Assembly: GCA_029844215.1 (NCBI GenBank)
Contig: CM056721.1
Span: 54,973,815-55,037,814, forward strand
Length of the DNA stretch: 64,000 nucleotides
Direction: 5' to 3'
Origin: Przewalskia tangutica
Taxonomy: Eukaryota; Streptophyta; Magnoliopsida; Solanales; Solanaceae
Shown: one piece after another, positions 20,707 to 30,886 of the stretch
How positions within the stretch are numbered: the stretch's first letter is position 1
Layout: the number at the start of each line of letters is the position of its first letter
Notes under the pieces: model-generated
Database searches by the model: none
Told to the model about the DNA's origin: nothing
What the model saw: only the letters and a program-made list of their open reading frames with translations
Position numbers and translations under genes: made by a program

Positions 20707-20712
20707 AGATGG

Positions 20713-21060
20713 TGGGGATTTGCACAAGTGCCCCTAACCCTACTCCACAATTTACTCACAAAACATTGACCCATGGTTTAAGCCTCAAATTCATGCCAAC
20801 CGTGGCCTCCCTTTGCCGTCCAATGAGGGTGACAAGTGTCACCCTCTCGTTGGTCCAAAATGTTTCATCTCTCGGAAAAATCCTCAAAAATTATAAATGA
20901 CATAGCCGTAATTTTCCCTACGCAAGTTTTGTAAAACGTTTCGTCGGAAAACAATTCGTTTAGTGGGTTGTGCCCAAATTTCGTCCAAAGCCTTAACTTT
21001 AAGGTTGAACTTTTGTACGTACGCCCTTACGTACATACTCTGGAAATACGGGGTATAACA
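20713..21060 (-). mobile_element. LTR fragment C, right piece (LTR 5' end)
   Basis: Continues C after removal of A (the left duplicate GATGG is at 1364-1368). It ends TACGGGGTATAACA at 21060, the 5' end of a minus-strand LTR. No polypurine tract follows, so this end faces flanking DNA: C is a 5' LTR or a solo LTR. The palindrome GAGGGTGACAAGTGTCACCCTC-type site is at 20825-20846. Confidence 0.8.
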
Positions 21061-21178
21061 CTCAGCATATCCATGTCCAGGCAACTTGCATTATAACACA
21101 AGTGTCCTTCCTTGCCACATTTGTGTACCCAGTTTATAGCATCTCGGATAGAAGGATGCTTTGGCATCACCTCCTCTC
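21061..21178 (-). other. 118-bp unassigned segment with an open minus-strand frame
   Basis: This is the only stretch in the window I could not assign to an element. It lies between the 5' end of C and the truncated LTR of D. On the minus strand one frame is open across it (39 codons, including MPKHPSIRDAINWVHKCGKE). It is too short to identify. It may be a piece of host exon or of another repeat. The CGKEGH string recalls a zinc knuckle, but the first Cys is absent. Confidence 0.35.
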
Positions 21179-21373
21179 CCAATAATTCTAATATAATCCA
21201 AGAAGTCCAAATACCAAATCTGGGAATCCAATTCCCATTAACGAACCTTTTTCTTCACAAAAACCAGAAACTTTTCCGTCGAAAAAATCACATCTTCCTT
21301 TCTTTCCAAAATTTCTGTCGTATACTCGTACGTACGTCCTTACATACATACCCTGGAACTACGGGGTATAACA
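21179..21373 (-). repeat. D 3' LTR, truncated remnant
   Basis: Matches 26661-26865 of the D 5' LTR and breaks off inside the U3 at about 21179, where unrelated DNA begins. No TG/CA end is at the break, so a deletion rather than an insertion boundary is likely. Confidence 0.85.
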
Positions 21374-21408
21374 TTCTTCCCCCCTTAGAAACATTCGTCC
21401 CGAATGTT
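21374..21408 (-). promoter_or_regulatory. D polypurine tract and hairpin
   Basis: On the minus strand AAGGGGGGAAGAA precedes the LTR. The inverted repeat AACATTCG/CGAATGTT is at 21390-21408 with a 3-base loop. Confidence 0.8.
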
Positions 21409-22329
21409 CCTTCTAAGTCTCCAAACAAACGTGTGCCGGTATAGTCTTCACTACTATACTTACAGAACCAAATCACGCCATCAATGGCCATAGTATATCA
21501 TAAAAATCCAAGCTAACGAGGAAATCATCTCTAACATCACAAAACGCTCACACCCATGGTCTAAAGGATACTCTCTTCGCATCTTCACTTCACAAAAGAA
21601 ATGATCACTTCCGTTCTCATAACACATTGTTCGCTTCTCTTCTTACTCGTCGTACCTTTCTCGTACACCCGAACTCTTTTTATTACACGTACCACACTTC
21701 AGTCATTGCTTTAGTTTCCAAAACCTTGGAGTCACTACCTCCAAACTCGGTCATCTACTAGCCTCAAATTCCCTCAAGGCCATTCCCGGCCTTCACGATT
21801 CGATTCAGGTCGAACACATCCACGAACTCATACGATGGTTACCTAAACCTGGGCCTAGCACCCTCGTGACCCTATCACACAGCGGGACCACCACAAATCG
21901 ACCCCACCCTATTCCGGGCTGCGGGTTGACCCGCCATCTGGCCTCAACCCGACCCATTTCGCGCCAAACCTTGTTCCCCGATCCGGAACAATCTCACTAA
22001 TCAAGTCACGAAAACCTAATGGTCTTCTTAGCTCAACTACCCTCTTATAAATCACACCACTCAGGGACTTATCACGCAATAATACCCCGCGTATACTATG
22101 CACCCCAACAAAGGTCAAATCGCAAGCAAAATCTTTTACCCAAGACGGCCTCGCCTCTAAGGTCTCCACGTAAAATTTTCTAGGGCTCACAATCTCTATG
22201 TACCCAACTTCTCCTTACTAACCGGGCCTCTAAATCACAATTAACATAATACTTAGCACATCATCACATTATCAATGCATACTAGTCTCTAGAGTGTAAA
22301 TGATATACCTGAAATCAAATAGGCGGTTC
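21409..22329 (-). other. D noncoding interior
   Basis: No supported gene. 21409-21620 matches the 3' tail of F and A; 21830-21990 is the noncoding block shared with A, F and G. The integrase remnant found in A, F and G between these parts is mostly missing here. Confidence 0.6.
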
Positions 22330-23531
22330 CAAGGACCGCTAGAACTGGGAGCTTCCACCACGACCCCTGCCCTGGCCCGCCGGTGTATGAACACCCTGCC
22401 TAGCTATCGAAGGTGAAGAACCCGCAACTGATCCCGAAGGCCGAGTCTCAACATCCGCGCTACCTCTGGTCGGACAATTCTTCGCTAAATGGCCCTGCTG
22501 GCCGCATGTAAAACAAACTCTCTGAAAACCGCGACACTCCCCCGCATGGGTTTTACCACACTGGCCACACCGAGGTTGGGGTGGCTTCATCCGGCCAACA
22601 CTCCCGCTTCCCTGAAAACTCAACCCCGAGCCCCGACCGCCTCAAGATCAGAGGACCACTCAGATCGGGCGGAGGTGCATAACTAGTTCTGGCCGCGCGG
22701 TCCGCCTTGAAAGTTGCCAAAGGACCTGCCGCCCCGCCTTCTTCTCGCCGTATTGGTCAATCCGCCGGTCTCCGCGCTCACACCCTAGTGCATGAGTCGC
22801 ACGCGGCAATGTCCATGCCCGCTGAAGTGATACACCAACAAGACTCGCCAAGTAGTCATCAAGCCTGTGACGTAGCGGTGCACTCGCCCTCTATATTAGC
22901 TACCAACGCAGTGGACATATCGAGCCAACGAGTCGAACTCTACGTTGTACTCCCGAATCGCGGCGTCCCGCCTCAAAGATCGAAACTTGTCGCCCGCGTT
23001 CTCCTCATCTCGCGAGGCAAGAAATGGCCGAGAAATGCCTCCGAGAACTCGTCCCAAATACCGAGGCGCATGCTCCCCGACAGCTCCCACGATCAAACCA
23101 CGATCGCGTATCACGCAATCGATGCGAATCAAGATCACGGACTCGGTCTTCAAGCCTTGATCACTGCATGATCCTTCAGAATCGACGGATGAACTCCTCG
23201 GATCATCCTCGTGCCCCACCCATAGAACTCGCGGGCTACAACTCGTAAAATCCCGTAGCCTCAAACTATCTGATCCGGGTGAACTACGGGGCTACTGAAT
23301 CGAATCACGTGATCCATTTATCCTCGTTCGCCGCGATCTCGGCTAGTAATCGCCATCTCTTGTAACCCATCTCCCGCTTCCAGTGTGGGACCGAGGCTCG
23401 TGTACCGTGGTCTCGCAGCCACCGCCGGCCTAAACTCTGCTGGGCGGCGTCACAAAACTCGCCGTCAAGCACTATCTCGTGTCTCGACCGCTCGCGCCAG
23501 ATCGTCTCGTTGCTGCCTTACGTGGAGGCAT
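22330..23531 (-). pseudogene. D gag, broken, with intact zinc-knuckle pair
   Basis: Starts with the ATG at 23531 (MPPRK-type start on the minus strand). The capsid is seen in pieces; the frame 23264-22896 includes REYNVEFDSLARYV. The frame 22623-22339 carries two zinc knuckles in sequence, CGQCGKTHAGEC and CFTCGQQGHLAKNCP, then an Arg/Gly-rich tail. The knuckles bind RNA in gag. The middle is frameshifted. Of the gags in this window, D has the best-preserved knuckle pair. Confidence 0.8.
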
Positions 23532-23734
23532 AATCGCGTAAAAGAATACGCCGAAGGAGTCCAACTTACATCACACTTCTAAGGCACGATCTCAGAATGA
23601 GAAGAATGGAAACCAATCCTAAATGTCCTGCAGCCTCCTGATTATAGATGTGGTGCACAACACACCGATAATCAAGACTCTACTAGACACGGTCTGTAGA
23701 CACCTTCCGAGGATTAACTGATCTGATACCACTT
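23532..23734 (-). promoter_or_regulatory. D leader: primer binding site and hairpin
   Basis: PBS at 23720-23731 reads TGGTATCAGATC on the minus strand, one mismatch from the A/J version. The hairpin 23640-23673 has the loop TTGTGCAC. One pair in its stem is G-U instead of G-C. Confidence 0.8.
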
Positions 23735-25455
23735 TGTCACGACCCGACCTCGGGCCCGTGACTGGTGCCTTACCCCGGGCACCCTAGTGATATAACATCA
23801 GAGAAAAATCAGCGGAAATAAAAACTTAAACAGGAAACAAGATACATCATAAGAAAATAGGCCAACCCAAACGGTCGCCTTCATGTATATATACATAACC
23901 GAACAGTTACAATCCTTTACAACCCTGCCCACAACAGTACTACAGACCTCTAAGAGTGTAACAACATCTATGACGGGACAGGGCCCCGCCATACCCCTGA
24001 ATGTACAAGTACCTACAATGACAGGGGACTATACCAAAAGATAAGCCTCCGGAGAAACGGAGCTTCCCAAACGCTGAACTGCGATCCTATGAGCGAGGAT
24101 CAACAACTGGTGTACCTCTACCTGCGGCATGAATGCAGCCCCCCGAAGGAGGTCAGTACAACAGGTACCAAGTATGTGAAACTGAAAATACTGTAATGAA
24201 ATCACATTTCATCATTTTATAAAACCATTTCGAAATAAGTAAGCAGTTATGTCAAGTAAGGGGACGCATATCCCCAGAATAATCACTCACACATAATTAT
24301 GGGTCTCACGCCCATAATATCACTCATGCCCGTGGAACTCATTCCTCACTGCCGGCAGTACATGATATAAAACAACACCCATATGTGAACCTGAACACTA
24401 GATCCTGCCTGCGTCATTAAACCGATCGGGCCAAGTAGAATCGCCCTATACCAGTTCCAAAAGCTAGTCATAAAACTTCACGGGCAAGGTACGGAAGCTA
24501 ATTACCAGATCCAAAAGCTAGCCACGCAACTGGCCGAGGCAAGTACCAAAGCTAACGTACCCTAGCCAACCGTCTCACGAGATATGACCGAGGCAAGTAT
24601 CTCAAGCTATCTACCAACAGCCTACTGATACACGAGAAATGACCAGGACAAGTATCTAAAGTGTGCCTGTAACCACATGTACAAATCAAGCCCGTGATTG
24701 TTCGTCACCGCGGCAAGCTTCATGGATTAGCGGTCCATGGACTAACAACCTGAACCTCACAATGACCGCATGCCCCGGCATCTCACCTCGGAAGTCATGG
24801 CCATGAAACCATCCTACTGGACGCATGCCCGTGGAACATCCATCGCGTCAGCATGTCCAAAGGAATAACAAGATGATACTCAAAGGACGATACTGTGGAA
24901 AATCCAACGCGTCAAGATGTCCAACAATCAATCGATAACCGCCTCCTGCAGTCACTAGAAGACATCAACAAAACACTTGCACATCAAGACTATCAAGACA
25001 AGCATAGGCAAGTTCAACATACATTCATTTTAATCAACAATCTGGGTTTCAAACCCAAAATACTACATACTTTCATTCTTTCGAAAAGACCTCTTTTTAC
25101 GTAAAAGCCACATGATACTAATACTCGTAGTATATAAAGAAAACACGTTTTACTTTTAAAACCGAATTACTTCACCTTCGTAAAAATCTTTACAAGGCTT
25201 TTTAAAATCACGTACTCTATACTTTTTAAGCCAAGTGCTTTTCTTTTAGAACAACATCAACTTTACTCTTTTTAAAACCCAATTAACTTACTCTTTTCAA
25301 AACAAGTAACCTATACTTAAATCAAGTTACTTCTCCTTTTCCGAAAACAAGTCGTTATAAGTCAAGTCTCTTATCTTTCAAGATCAAGTCTCTTAACTTT
25401 CAAAATCAAGTCGCTTTTATCACAAACCAAATCTTTCTTTTATCTTCATAAAGTC

Positions 25456-25488
25456 ATTATAACTAACTTCCCATAAAGCCATTATAAC
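25456..25488. repeat. Dyad module, D 5' LTR
   Basis: Minus-strand version of the CTTTATGGGAAGTT module flanked by TTATAA boxes, as at 12838-12870. Confidence 0.5.
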
Positions 25489-26357
25489 ACTTTATGTTTT
25501 AAACAAACAAAATTCATTTCACACACGTACGTCTACCGTACTATATAGTTCACAACAATCATGCTCAAGAGTATAGGAAGAATCACATACCTTTTTAGCT
25601 TAAACCACAAGCCAAGTCAAGTATGCCGCGTGAAGATCCACCTATAAAGGCCACAATATATCTATCAATCTCTAGTTCTCTTCAGAATATTCTAAATACA
25701 AGATTCCTTATTCTACGTAAAATTCGCAAAGACCTCCCCGCTATCACACAAAACTCCTCCTATCCAGCCCGCACGTGCCAACAACTCCTGTGGATTACAC
25801 GTCTAACCGGACGTGTTCAATTCTGCTTCACAATAATACAACAGTCTACTGTAAATACAGTCCAATGTAAATACAGTTCAAACCTTTACCAATATTCATT
25901 CTATATATAGTATACTCAACTATACATTACTAAAATATGTAATATCCAATTACAATAGGGGGACAAGATTATTTACCTCGATAATCCCAAAATTATCCAA
26001 GTTTATAAGTCGATCCTGAGCAACGTTTAGCTCCAATTCCTTACGCTCCAACCCGCTCCAAGCGACCCTTAGAAGTTTCCAAACAACTTCTCTAAATACT
26101 TCAACCAAGCTAGGAAGATTTTTCTAGGGTTTCGCTTTACGGCTATTGGGATAAAGTAGTATTTCCGGGCTCCTAGTATTGAAATAACTTGGGGTACTAC
26201 TAGGGATACTAGGCCAAGGTATTTGGGATTATACAATAATACTCCAAGTATTTTTCTACACAAGTGGGGAGAGGTGGACGAAAAGCATACAAAGGGAGGG
26301 AAATATTTGCCTTGGAAAGTATTCAAGTGGATGAATATAATGTCTTCAAGCTGCGGG

Positions 26358-26365
26358 TATTTATA
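26358..26365 (-). promoter_or_regulatory. TATA box, D 5' LTR
   Basis: TATTTATA on the plus strand, 500 bp from the LTR 5' end. Confidence 0.7.
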
Positions 26366-26528
26366 GAAGAGTCAAGGGCCAAGATCAATATAAGTGTATG
26401 GTCAAGATTGGGCCATGTGTGTGGGTCCCACCACACAACATGGCCAAACGAAACTATGCTGTGTTAGCCAAATCGGCCAGCGGACAGCCGCCTAGCCACT
26501 CATTCACCAATTTCTACAAGTGCCACAC

Positions 26529-26548
26529 GGGGTGACACGTGTCGCCCC
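26529..26548. promoter_or_regulatory. Near-perfect G-box palindrome (D 5' LTR)
   Basis: GGGGTGACACGTGTCGCCCC, one unmatched pair, with an intact GACACGTGTC centre. Confidence 0.65.
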
Positions 26549-26865
26549 GATTCGTCCAAAATATTTCGTCTTCCAAAATATCCAAAATACCGGAAATCTC
26601 AAAACAAAGCTGCCCCACAAAATCAGAATTTCTCCCGTGGGCCCCACGTGACCATTTCCGAAAATAAAATCCAATAATTCTAATATAATCCAAGAAGTCC
26701 AAATACCAAATCTGGGAATCCAATTCCCATTAACGAACCTTTTTCTTCACAAAAACCGGAAACTTTTCCGTCGAAAAAATCACATCTTCCTTTCTTTCCA
26801 AAATTTCTGTCGTATACTCGTACGTACGTCCTTACATACATACCCTGGAACTACGCGGTATAACA

Positions 26866-27074
26866 ACATAGTTCATCGTTATGTGATGGGGTTAGACCGT
26901 TATATGATTACTGCATGCTCGGAGCCGCCCTTCACCGGTATGGATATTAACAGACGCAGCTTATGCACGCGGATAGAGGCAGAGAGAGAGAGGATCACCA
27001 GACCGTGCCACCAAGAGGGTCGTGACGCAGGTTCCGTGGTAACTTTCGAGGCGACAACCTCAAAGAAAGCTAGG
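26866..27074 (+). pseudogene. Element L gag fragment (capsid end)
   Basis: Plus-strand piece between D and F. It reads parts matching the capsid end of J and F: a histidine-arginine-tyrosine then DRYMI segment, GMDINR and RIEAERERI, in a frame that shifts. It joins 62339 onward once F is removed (CTAGG on both sides). L is the oldest element in the right half; its 5' part is not in the window. Confidence 0.75.
27070..27074. repeat. Target-site duplication of F, left (CTAGG)
   Basis: CTAGG before 27075 and again at 62334-62338 after F, 35 kb away. This ties both ends of F together. Confidence 0.92.
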
Positions 27075-29635
27075 TGTCACGACCAACCCGCCCGCGGATC
27101 GTGCCTTACCCGCACTCAAGTAGACCTACATCGAGTAACCAATGAATATAAAACAAGACATGAAACAATATGAAGTGAGAAACAGTTTATCTCGAGAAAA
27201 GAAGTCATTGCATATATATATAAAAGCTTGAACGCTTCATCCCTTTACAAACTCGCCACAACAAAGATTACTGCACTATAAGAATGTTATAACAACTACG
27301 ACGACAGGCCCGCCATACCCCGAATGTAAGTACCTAAAACAACAGGACTATACCAAAGATAAGCCTCCGAGAAACGGAGCTTCCCAAAACGCCGAATCAG
27401 GATCCTATGGCGAGGATCGACGATCGCGTACTTCTACCGCGGCATGAACGCAATTTCACGGCGAGGTCGATAACAGTACCAAGTATGTGAAATCAAAATA
27501 TCAGAAATGAAATCATAATAGTCTATAAACAAATGTAGACATATATGATAACCAATTTACGATACACAATATGTAAGCGATATGTCAAGTCGTGACTCAC
27601 GCCCAAAGTCATCACTCGAATATAACCATGGGTCTCATGCCCACAATATCAATCATGCCCGTGGAATTCCTTCCTCACTGCCGGCAGTCCATGATATAAA
27701 AGCACCAAGGAATACATATGAACACCAGGTCCCACCTGTGTCATAATAAAACCGTACGGGGTAAGTACGAAGGCATAGCCGACTACTAAAACCCACGCAC
27801 CAACAATGCTATAAAACTATATCACGAGGTCTTTCTGCATCGCGCCACATGATCGGCCGCCACTCGCCTCGCATCAATGTGCGCCAAACTCGAACTCACC
27901 GCAGCCCGCGATAGCCACCTAGGCCCGCATGAGGTATTCCCCGCATCGAGGGTAGCTACTCCTCGATCGCCCCGACTCTCGTAGTCCGCAGCCACATAGA
28001 CCGCATGAGGTATTCCCGCACACTAACACGGAACTTTCAGAGCTCCGCATAGGTCCCCGACCCGCACGAGGCATCCTCGCGACGGGGGCAGCTTAACCCC
28101 GTGATAACATGTCAAGAGGTGAGTGGTACAATACTAACATAACGGCTTATCGTTAAACAACATAAGCACAACAAGGGAAACCCCTTACACAAACATCACA
28201 AGACACTAACACACGTAGCATCCTAACATGTTTACTTATCAAACCATCTTACTACACTTTCCAGAAATCAATACAAGACTTTCATAAACAAATAAGTAAA
28301 CCGTTCCTTCTATCTTCCTTAAGTCGTTATACCTAACTTCCCATAAAGCTAGTATAACACTTAAGATTTTGAAACCAAGTATTTCTTTTCTTTCAAAAAT
28401 GGTTAATAACTCTTTTGAAATACTTCAAGATTCTTATTATTTAAAACTCAAGTCAAAAGACATCAAAGTAAAACCAAAACAATTTCCATACCTTCTTTTA
28501 AAACAAAGGCATTTTTCCTTTAAAAGTCAAGTAGCAATATACTTTTTAAACCAAGTGTCTTACTCTTTTAAAAACACGTAACCTATCAAGTTACTTCTCC
28601 TTTCCCAAAATCAAGTTGTTTATAAGTCAAGTTATCATTTTAAATCCAATGATAAAACCATTCTTATTTTCAAAATCAAGATAACTTTATTCTTTAAAAG
28701 ACCACACACCCATTACTCACGAGTGAAGTTTTACAACTTTTTAACATAATTCAAGTCCTTAATATTTCATAACAAGTCACTTAACTTTGGAATCAAGTCA
28801 AGGACACAAAAGGAAAATCAAATTCCTTTAAACACACGCGGCTTACCGCACTAAATATATTTCACAAATATCATGCTAGAAAGGATAGGAAGAGGTTCAC
28901 ATACCTCGCGACGATTATCGACAATTAGCAAAATGCTCCACCATACTATAACCTTGCTCGCCTTTTCCACCCTTCAAGTAGAATACGCTACTCGTAGTAC
29001 TTCAACCTATAAAGGCCACAAAACGTCTATCAACCTCTAGATCTCTTCGTAGAATAATTCTAGATACAAGATTCTTTATTCTACGAAAATTTGGCAAGAC
29101 CTCCCCGCAACCACATAAATCTCCTCCTCTAACGACCTCGCTACCAAACCAACAATCCTGTGGGATTACACGCCTAACCTGACGTGTACAATTCTACTCC
29201 ACAATAATACTACTACCATCAGAATACAAATTCTATGAAACTACAGTTCAATTCTTTATAATTATTCTTCCAATATCTCTTATACTCAATTATTAACTAC
29301 TACAACATGTAATCTCCAATTACAATAGGGGGGGTAAAGATCATTACCTCGATAAGCCAAAAATTATCAAAGTTTATAAGTCGATCCTGAGCAACGTTTA
29401 GCTCCACTTCCTTACGCTCCAACCCGCTCCAAGCAACCCTTAGAAGTTTCTAAACAACTTCTCTTAACACTCCATCCATCTATGAAGATTTTTCTAGGGC
29501 TTCATTTTGACTATCGAATAAAGTAGTATTTTTCCGGGCTCTTAGTATTGAAATAACTTGGAATACTACTAGGAATACTAGGCTAAGGTATTTTGGGATA
29601 ATACAACAATACTTGAAGTATTTTCTACACAAAGT

Positions 29636-29648
29636 GGGGGGGGGGGGG
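29636..29648. repeat. Run of 13 G in F 3' LTR leader
   Basis: Corresponds to the run of 14 G at 48915-48928 in the 5' LTR, which is where I and J inserted. On the transcribed strand it is a C run shortly after the TATA box. Confidence 0.8.
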
Positions 29649-29738
29649 TGTTTGGACGAGAACTCACTAAGGGAGGGAGGGGAATTTTTGCCTTGGAAAC
29701 TTTCTAATGTGGATGAAATAAAGTCTTGCACAAAGGGG

Positions 29739-29746
29739 TATTTATA
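29739..29746 (-). promoter_or_regulatory. TATA box, F 3' LTR
   Basis: TATTTATA on the plus strand, 526 bp from the LTR 5' end; the partner is at 61799-61806. Confidence 0.7.
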
Positions 29747-29927
29747 GGAAAATCAATGGCTAGGATTAAAGAAAGTGTATGGTGAGGATGGGGTACATGT
29801 GTGTGGGTAGTTGGCCAACCATTTGTCCACCACAAAAATGGGACAAGTGGACACCACAAAAATGGGCCACTTGTCCACCTAAAAACGTCCCACTTGTCCT
29901 TCTCCAATTCGGCTAACATGGCCACAC

Positions 29928-29948
29928 GGGGGTGACACATGTCGCCCC
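29928..29948. promoter_or_regulatory. Palindrome (F 3' LTR), G-box decayed
   Basis: GGGGGTGACACATGTCGCCCC. In the 5' LTR (61989-62010) the centre is still GACACGTGTC. Confidence 0.6.
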
Positions 29949-30272
29949 CCTACTCGTCCAAAATATTTCATCTTCCGAAAATATCCGTAAAGCCTAAAAT
30001 CCGAAAATAAAGTGGGCCCCACAAAACCGTAAATTTCCTCCCGTGGGCCCCACGTGACCAATTCCGGAAATAAAATTCCATAATTCTCAAATATTCCAAA
30101 AAGTTCGAATACCAAATATGGGAATCCAATTCCCATTAACGAACCTTTTTCCTTCACAAAAATCCGGAAACTTTTCCGTCGAAAAATCACATCTTTCTTC
30201 CTTTCCAATTTTTCTGTCGAATTCTCGTACGTACGTCCTCATATACATACTCTGGAACTACGGGGTGTAACA

Positions 30273-30476
30273 TTCTTCCCCCCTTAGAAACATTCATCCC
30301 GAATGTTCCTTCTAAGTCTCCAAGCACACCTGTGCCGATATAGTCTTCACTACTATACTTACGAAACCAATTATGCCACACCTGGCCATAATACCACATA
30401 CGCGCAAAAACTCACATCCAAGCCAGCAAAGAATCATCTCTAAAGCGTATAACAATACTAATAGCTCCACCCATGG
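30273..30476 (-). other. F 3' interior tail with polypurine tract and hairpin
   Basis: Purine tract at 30273-30285 and hairpin AACATTCG/TGAATGTT at 30289-30307 (one pair weakened). The rest is the noncoding 3' tail shared with A, D and G. It stops at G and continues at 39911. Confidence 0.75.
30472..30476. repeat. Target-site duplication of G, left (CATGG)
   Basis: CATGG also at 39911-39915, directly after G. Confidence 0.92.
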
Positions 30477-30688
30477 TGTTATACCCCGTATTTCCAGTGT
30501 ATGTACGTAAGGACGTACGTAGAAAAGTTTGGGCTTTAAAAGTGGCTTGGCCGATTTTATTTTTGTGCACAACACCCGGTTTGAGTCGTTTTCGGCTAAA
30601 CGCTTTATTAACTTCATGAAGGGAAAATTCGCTATGTCATTTTTATTTTTTGCGGATTTTTCCGAGAGACGAAACATTTTGGACCAAC

Positions 30689-30714
30689 GAGAGGGCGACA
30701 CTTGGCACCCTCTC
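30689..30714. promoter_or_regulatory. Imperfect palindrome, G 5' LTR
   Basis: GAGAGGGCGACAC and GGCACCCTCTC arms around CTTG: the dyad is kept while the G-box core is lost. Same in the 3' LTR at 36684-36709. Confidence 0.55.
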
Positions 30715-30878
30715 ATTGATGGAGTGTGGGGCGGTAAAGTGGCCGATTGGGAGGTCTTGGGTTGGTAGGATATTTTGTGATATTTTGTGGGTAGATGGAT
30801 AAGGTACACTTGGGCACATCTTGGCCCTACACTTGCATAGCACTTGGCTAGATTCGCCATTGGTTGCCTTTGCTGGCC

Positions 30879-30886
30879 TATAAATA
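30879..30886 (+). promoter_or_regulatory. TATA box, G 5' LTR
   Basis: TATAAATA 402 bp from the LTR start, after a CCATTGG motif. Confidence 0.75.

Larger units (their letters stand above)
1369..20707 (+). mobile_element. Element A: non-autonomous long-LTR gypsy element, interrupted by B
   Basis: This is a complete plus-strand LTR element: 5' LTR 1369-2231 plus 11991-14817 (3690 bp without the nested B), PBS at 14822-14833, interior 14818-16974 (only 2157 bp), PPT before 16975, and 3' LTR 16975-20707 (3733 bp). It is flanked by GATGG on both sides. The interior holds only a gag remnant, a noncoding block and an integrase C-terminal remnant; protease, RT, RNase H and the integrase core are absent. 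It shares the same gag deletion and noncoding block with G. It is therefore probably mobilised in trans by a J/B-like relative. The two LTRs look very similar by eye, suggesting a recent insertion. B entered later. Confidence 0.92.
16975..20707 (+). repeat. A 3' LTR
   Basis: 3733 bp, complete, from TGTTATACCCG to GGTCGTGACA. It gives the uninterrupted sequence against which the B insertion in the 5' LTR is seen. It has the same composite U3 and TATA box as the 5' copy. Followed by GATGG. Confidence 0.93.
21179..26865 (-). mobile_element. Element D: non-autonomous gypsy element, 3' LTR truncated
   Basis: Minus-strand element with 5' LTR 23735-26865 (3131 bp), PBS 23720-23731, interior 21374-23734 (2361 bp) and a 3' LTR of which only the first 195 bp remain (21179-21373). 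The interior has gag with a good zinc-knuckle pair and the shared noncoding block, but no protease, RT, RNase H or recognisable integrase. The right end abuts a gag fragment of L. The duplication cannot be checked because the left end is lost. Confidence 0.85.
23735..26865 (-). repeat. D 5' LTR
   Basis: From TGTCACGACCCG to a TACGCGGTATAACA end at 26865. U3 is of the type with GTGGGGCCCAC boxes. GC-rich array weaker here than in other copies; 24640-24900 instead holds loosely repeated aagctagc/ccatggac words. Confidence 0.88.
27075..30272 (-). repeat. F 3' LTR
   Basis: From TGTCACGACC to TACGGGGTGTAACA-type end at 30272, followed by the polypurine tract. The pair with the 5' LTR is clear, but this copy has many small losses at CAG/CTG and GC-rich places (for example around 27075-27110 and 27840-28110). 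Confidence 0.9.

Noticed and set aside
21061..21178. Zinc knuckle in the orphan segment
   Set aside because: CGKEGH is present but the Cys three residues before it is Val, so the C-x2-C-x4-H-x4-C pattern is not met.
23735..26865. D 5' LTR as a solo LTR
   Set aside because: A PBS, leader hairpin and gag start directly adjoin it at 23532-23734 in the right orientation.
29636..29648. G run as telomeric or satellite DNA
   Set aside because: It is a single homopolymer inside the LTR leader, with no TTTAGGG-type units.
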